This document shows positions 61,673 through 64,000 of a DNA stretch of 64,000 bases, in pieces. Source of the stretch: Firm-13 sp037143795 (GTDB lineage Bacteria > Bacillota > Clostridia > Saccharofermentanales > Saccharofermentanaceae); NCBI GenBank assembly GCA_037143795.1, contig JBAWXZ010000007.1, forward strand, positions 62,001 through 126,000. Direction: 5' to 3'. The notes beneath the pieces are model-generated. The model was not told the origin of the DNA, did not search any database, and worked only from the letters and a program-made list of their open reading frames with translations. The number at the start of each line of letters is the position of its first letter. Within the stretch, counting starts at the first letter, position 1. Both the position numbers and the translations under genes were made by a program.

Positions 61673-62689
61673 TTATATCTTGCGCCCGACCGCTTCCGCG
61701 ACAGGTGCAAGGTGCTTCATTAGTTCTGCAAATGCCTCCGGGGTCAGCGACTGCTGTCCGTCGGAAAGTGCATGTTTGGGATCATTATGAACTTCTATGA
61801 TCAGACCGTCCGCACCGACAGCGATCGCTGCCTTTGAAAGCGGTTCAACCAGCCATGCCATGCCGCCTGCGTGCGACGGATCGATGACAACCGGCAGATG
61901 TGTTCTGGATTTCAGGATCGGAACAGCACTGATATCGAGCGTGTTCCTGGTTGCTGTCTCAAAAGTACGGATGCCGCGCTCACACAGAATAATCTGTGTA
62001 TTTCCGCCCGACATAATATATTCTGCCGACATCAGAAGTTCTTCGATGGAATTGGAAAACCCTCTTTTAAGTAGAATCGGCTTGGAAATCCGGCCGAGCT
62101 CCTTTAATAGCTCGAAGTTCTGCATATTTCTGGCACCCACTTGAACAACATCGACAAATTCCATGAAAAGTTCAAGCTGTGAGGGATTGGTAATCTCGGA
62201 AACTACAGGAAGACCTGTCTTAATGCGTGCACGTTTCAGATACATAAGTCCTTCTGCCTTCAGTCCCTGGAAAGCATACGGTGAGGTTCTCGGCTTGAAA
62301 GCACCGCCGCGCAGCATGGTTGCCCCGGCTGCTTTTACAGACTCGGCAATGCCAATCATCTGTTCCTCCGATTCTACCGAACACGGACCGGCACAGACGA
62401 CGATTTTTTCACCGCCGAATGCAGCGTCGCCTACACGGACAATCGTATTATCCGGATGGAATTTGCGGTTGGCGCGCTTATATGGTTCCTGTACTTTCAT
62501 GACGCGCTCAACTTCATCAAGCATCTCCATCGATTCGACTTCAATCGATCCCGTATCGCCGACAAGCCCGAGGATTGTTGTGGATGAACCGTAAATCGGA
62601 TTGGTCTGCACACCGTATGTCTGTTGAAGAAACAGGCACAGTTCTTCTACCTTTTCTCTGGGCACACCGTTTTTGAGTATTAAAATCAT
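61673..62689 (-). CDS. aroF: AroF, DAHP synthase (AroH/KDO8P-type with N-terminal regulatory domain)
   Basis: A 338-residue type I-beta DAHP synthase. The N-terminal ferredoxin-like domain (about 1-70) precedes the barrel. The barrel shows AGPCSVESEEQ, LRGGAFKPRTSPYAFQG and VIDPSHAGG. Enzymes with this N-terminal domain are often feedback inhibited through it. GGAGG precedes the ATG, 3 nt after the aroE-aroK gene. It catalyses the first committed step of the pathway. Confidence 0.96.
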   Translation of the reverse strand: MILILKNGVPREKVEELCLFLQQTYGVQTNPIYGSSTTILGLVGDTGSIEVESMEMLDEVERVMKVQEPYKRANRKFHPDNTIVRVGDAAFGGEKIVVCAGPCSVESEEQMIGIAESVKAAGATMLRGGAFKPRTSPYAFQGLKAEGLMYLKRARIKTGLPVVSEITNPSQLELFMEFVDVVQVGARNMQNFELLKELGRISKPILLKRGFSNSIEELLMSAEYIMSGGNTQIILCERGIRTFETATRNTLDISAVPILKSRTHLPVVIDPSHAGGMAWLVEPLSKAAIAVGADGLIIEVHNDPKHALSDGQQSLTPEAFAELMKHLAPVAEAVGRKI

Positions 62690-62692
62690 AAT

Positions 62693-64000
62693 CTATCCTC
62701 CGTATCCGAGTGCCGAGATCACTTCATGAACCACGGCATCACGGTCCTTTTCCGCATTAATTTTTATGTCGCAGTAGCTTTCATATAACGGCAGCCGTAC
62801 CTCATAGAGACACGCCACCTTACTAAATCGGTCGCTTTCCCCGTCGCACAGGTCTCCGAGAAGAGGACGTCCGGCAGTATTGCCCACGCGTGTCCAAAGA
62901 CAGTCAAGCGATGCCTGCAGATACACAACCATTGCCCCGTGGGAACGGATACTGGCACGGACTTCATCCTGCATGAGCGCGCCCCCTCCGGTAGCAATCA
63001 GTGCGGAACCATCTTTTGACAGAAGTTCCTCCATCACAGCGACTTCCGCTTTTCGAAAGCCTGCCTCACCGTCCCTTGCGAAAATCTCTGCTACAGTGCA
63101 GTTGCGGCGTTCTTCGATCTGATCATCTAAATCATATACCGGAATCTTAAGAATGCGTGCAACTTCTTTGGAAATTGTCGTCTTACCGGCTCCCATAAAT
63201 CCGGTAAAAACGTATTTGACGGGAGAATGCCGCAGCATCTCACGCGAAAGATCCGGCAAAATAGGCAGAAGCCTTGCTTCCTCGAATTTCTTATCCGGAT
63301 GCCAGATTTTTTCAGCCGCAACCGCCTGCCGGAAAAGCATCGATAATCCGCCCGATGCGTGAGCTCCGTTCTTTTTGGCATGTAGAACCCATTTAGTCGC
63401 AGCCGGATTATAGACAGTATCAAAAACCTGCTGTCCCGTCCGGAAAATCGACGGCGGAGAAGCCATTTCCCCGCAGAAAGGCCACATCCCCAGGGGGGTG
63501 CCGTTGAGAACAACATCCAAATCGCCGGCATCACTGTTGTTGGCTATATGTAATTCTTCTTCCGGAAGCACAGATGCATCTTTGGCACCTGCTGCAAGAA
63601 GTTCTGCCGTGAGTTTGTGCGCCTTCTCCGGATTTCTGGCGCAAATCCAAATCCTTGCATTTTTTTCGAGCGCTTCATATGCCATCATACGGGACACCCC
63701 GCCGGCTCCCAGAATCAGTACTTTTTTGCCGGCAAGATCAATACCGACAGAAAGAAACCCGTCCCTGTCCGTATTGTAGCCCCGTCGATTCATAACAGTA
63801 TTGACTGCTGAATAACGTGCAGCAGTCTCATCGAGGCTGTCCAGAAAAGGAATGACATCCATTTTGTAAGGGATCGTGCAGTTAAACCCCTGCAGTTCAC
63901 GCATCAGAACCGTCAGATCCCTGGCAAAATTCTGCGGACTCAGATCATACAGTTCATATCGGCCGGAAATACCGGCTGCATCCATAATCCGTTCATGGAT
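62693..64000 (-). CDS. AroE-AroK fusion: shikimate dehydrogenase / shikimate kinase (5' end outside window)
   Basis: The visible 435 residues run in frame to the right edge, so the true start lies outside. The first half (about 1-250) is shikimate dehydrogenase: catalytic Lys in NCTIPYK, ILGAGGVSRMMAYEAL as NADP loop, and NGTPLGMWP. The second half (about 260-435) is shikimate kinase with P-loop FTGFMGAGKTTISKEVA, DLDDQIEERRNC and the lid-side GGGALM. The ATG at 63985 is internal, because the reading frame continues with residues IHERIM before it, part of the usual N-terminal loop. It is the first visible gene of the shikimate operon. Confidence 0.93.
   Translation of the reverse strand: MHERIMDAAGISGRYELYDLSPQNFARDLTVLMRELQGFNCTIPYKMDVIPFLDSLDETAARYSAVNTVMNRRGYNTDRDGFLSVGIDLAGKKVLILGAGGVSRMMAYEALEKNARIWICARNPEKAHKLTAELLAAGAKDASVLPEEELHIANNSDAGDLDVVLNGTPLGMWPFCGEMASPPSIFRTGQQVFDTVYNPAATKWVLHAKKNGAHASGGLSMLFRQAVAAEKIWHPDKKFEEARLLPILPDLSREMLRHSPVKYVFTGFMGAGKTTISKEVARILKIPVYDLDDQIEERRNCTVAEIFARDGEAGFRKAEVAVMEELLSKDGSALIATGGGALMQDEVRASIRSHGAMVVYLQASLDCLWTRVGNTAGRPLLGDLCDGESDRFSKVACLYEVRLPLYESYCDIKINAEKDRDAVVHEVISALGYGG

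Overview
The window looks like chromosomal DNA of an anaerobic, low-to-mid GC Bacillota (Clostridia-type) bacterium. Supporting signs are Shine-Dalgarno sites near AGGAGG before almost every gene, consensus sigma-A promoters, two electron-transferring flavoprotein (ETF) pairs of which one carries a ferredoxin domain, an OpuC-type ABC transporter, a CBS-containing family II pyrophosphatase, a GlpP-type antiterminator and a PfoR/EIIC_2 permease. I see no rRNA, tRNA, CRISPR array, phage or transposase gene. The left edge cuts a response regulator and the right edge cuts an aroE-aroK fusion gene.

1-9.7 kb (minus strand): kdpF-kdpA-kdpB-kdpC-kdpD-kdpE, followed by a second, shortened KdpD-like kinase and a second KdpE-like regulator. 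Helically phased direct repeats upstream of kdpF are a likely operator. 9.8-12.4 kb: two metallo-beta-lactamase-fold hydrolases and a YihY/BrkB membrane protein. 12.5-15.7 kb (plus): a three-gene GlpA-like / FAD oxidoreductase / DUF1667 dehydrogenase operon. 15.9-18.1 kb: an acyltransferase-like protein that lacks the catalytic His, a flavodoxin, and an AroE-like dehydrogenase with an altered substrate loop. 18.6-25.5 kb (plus): LacI regulator, CUT1 sugar ABC transporter (binding protein and two permeases) and a GH2 glycosidase. 25.6-31.7 kb (minus): glmU-pth-mfd-cyclase, tightly overlapped. 31.8-32.35 kb: a dense group of related imperfect palindromes in inverted orientation. 32.4-33.9 kb: a PfoR/EIIC_2 permease with a leader of about 300 nt. 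34.0-36.5 kb (plus): sugar-nucleotidyltransferase and CBS pyrophosphatase. 36.5-38.6 kb (minus): two CPBP membrane proteases.

38.6-55.4 kb (minus) is the most unusual part. A GlpP-type antiterminator gene precedes a sigma-A promoter and a leader terminator. These control SDR dehydrogenase - MFS transporter - FGGY kinase - alkylglycerone-phosphate-synthase-like flavoprotein. After a long hairpin follows an eleven-gene, almost gapless run: etfB2-etfA2-GlcD/LctD-like flavoprotein-etfB1-ferredoxin-etfA1-surE-betaine-type binding protein-fumarate-reductase-like flavoprotein-permease-ATPase-permease. I read this as a cytoplasmic electron-transfer module: a 2-hydroxyacid dehydrogenase with ferredoxin-linked ETF, a second ETF, and a soluble flavin reductase whose acceptor may be imported by the embedded ABC transporter. 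The substrate assignments are inference.

55.5-64 kb (minus): a nearly complete shikimate-to-phenylpyruvate operon, aroE-aroK fusion - aroF - aroB - aroA - aroC - aroQ/chorismate mutase/prephenate dehydratase fusion - sppA. The last biosynthetic gene joins type II dehydroquinase to a P-protein, an uncommon architecture.
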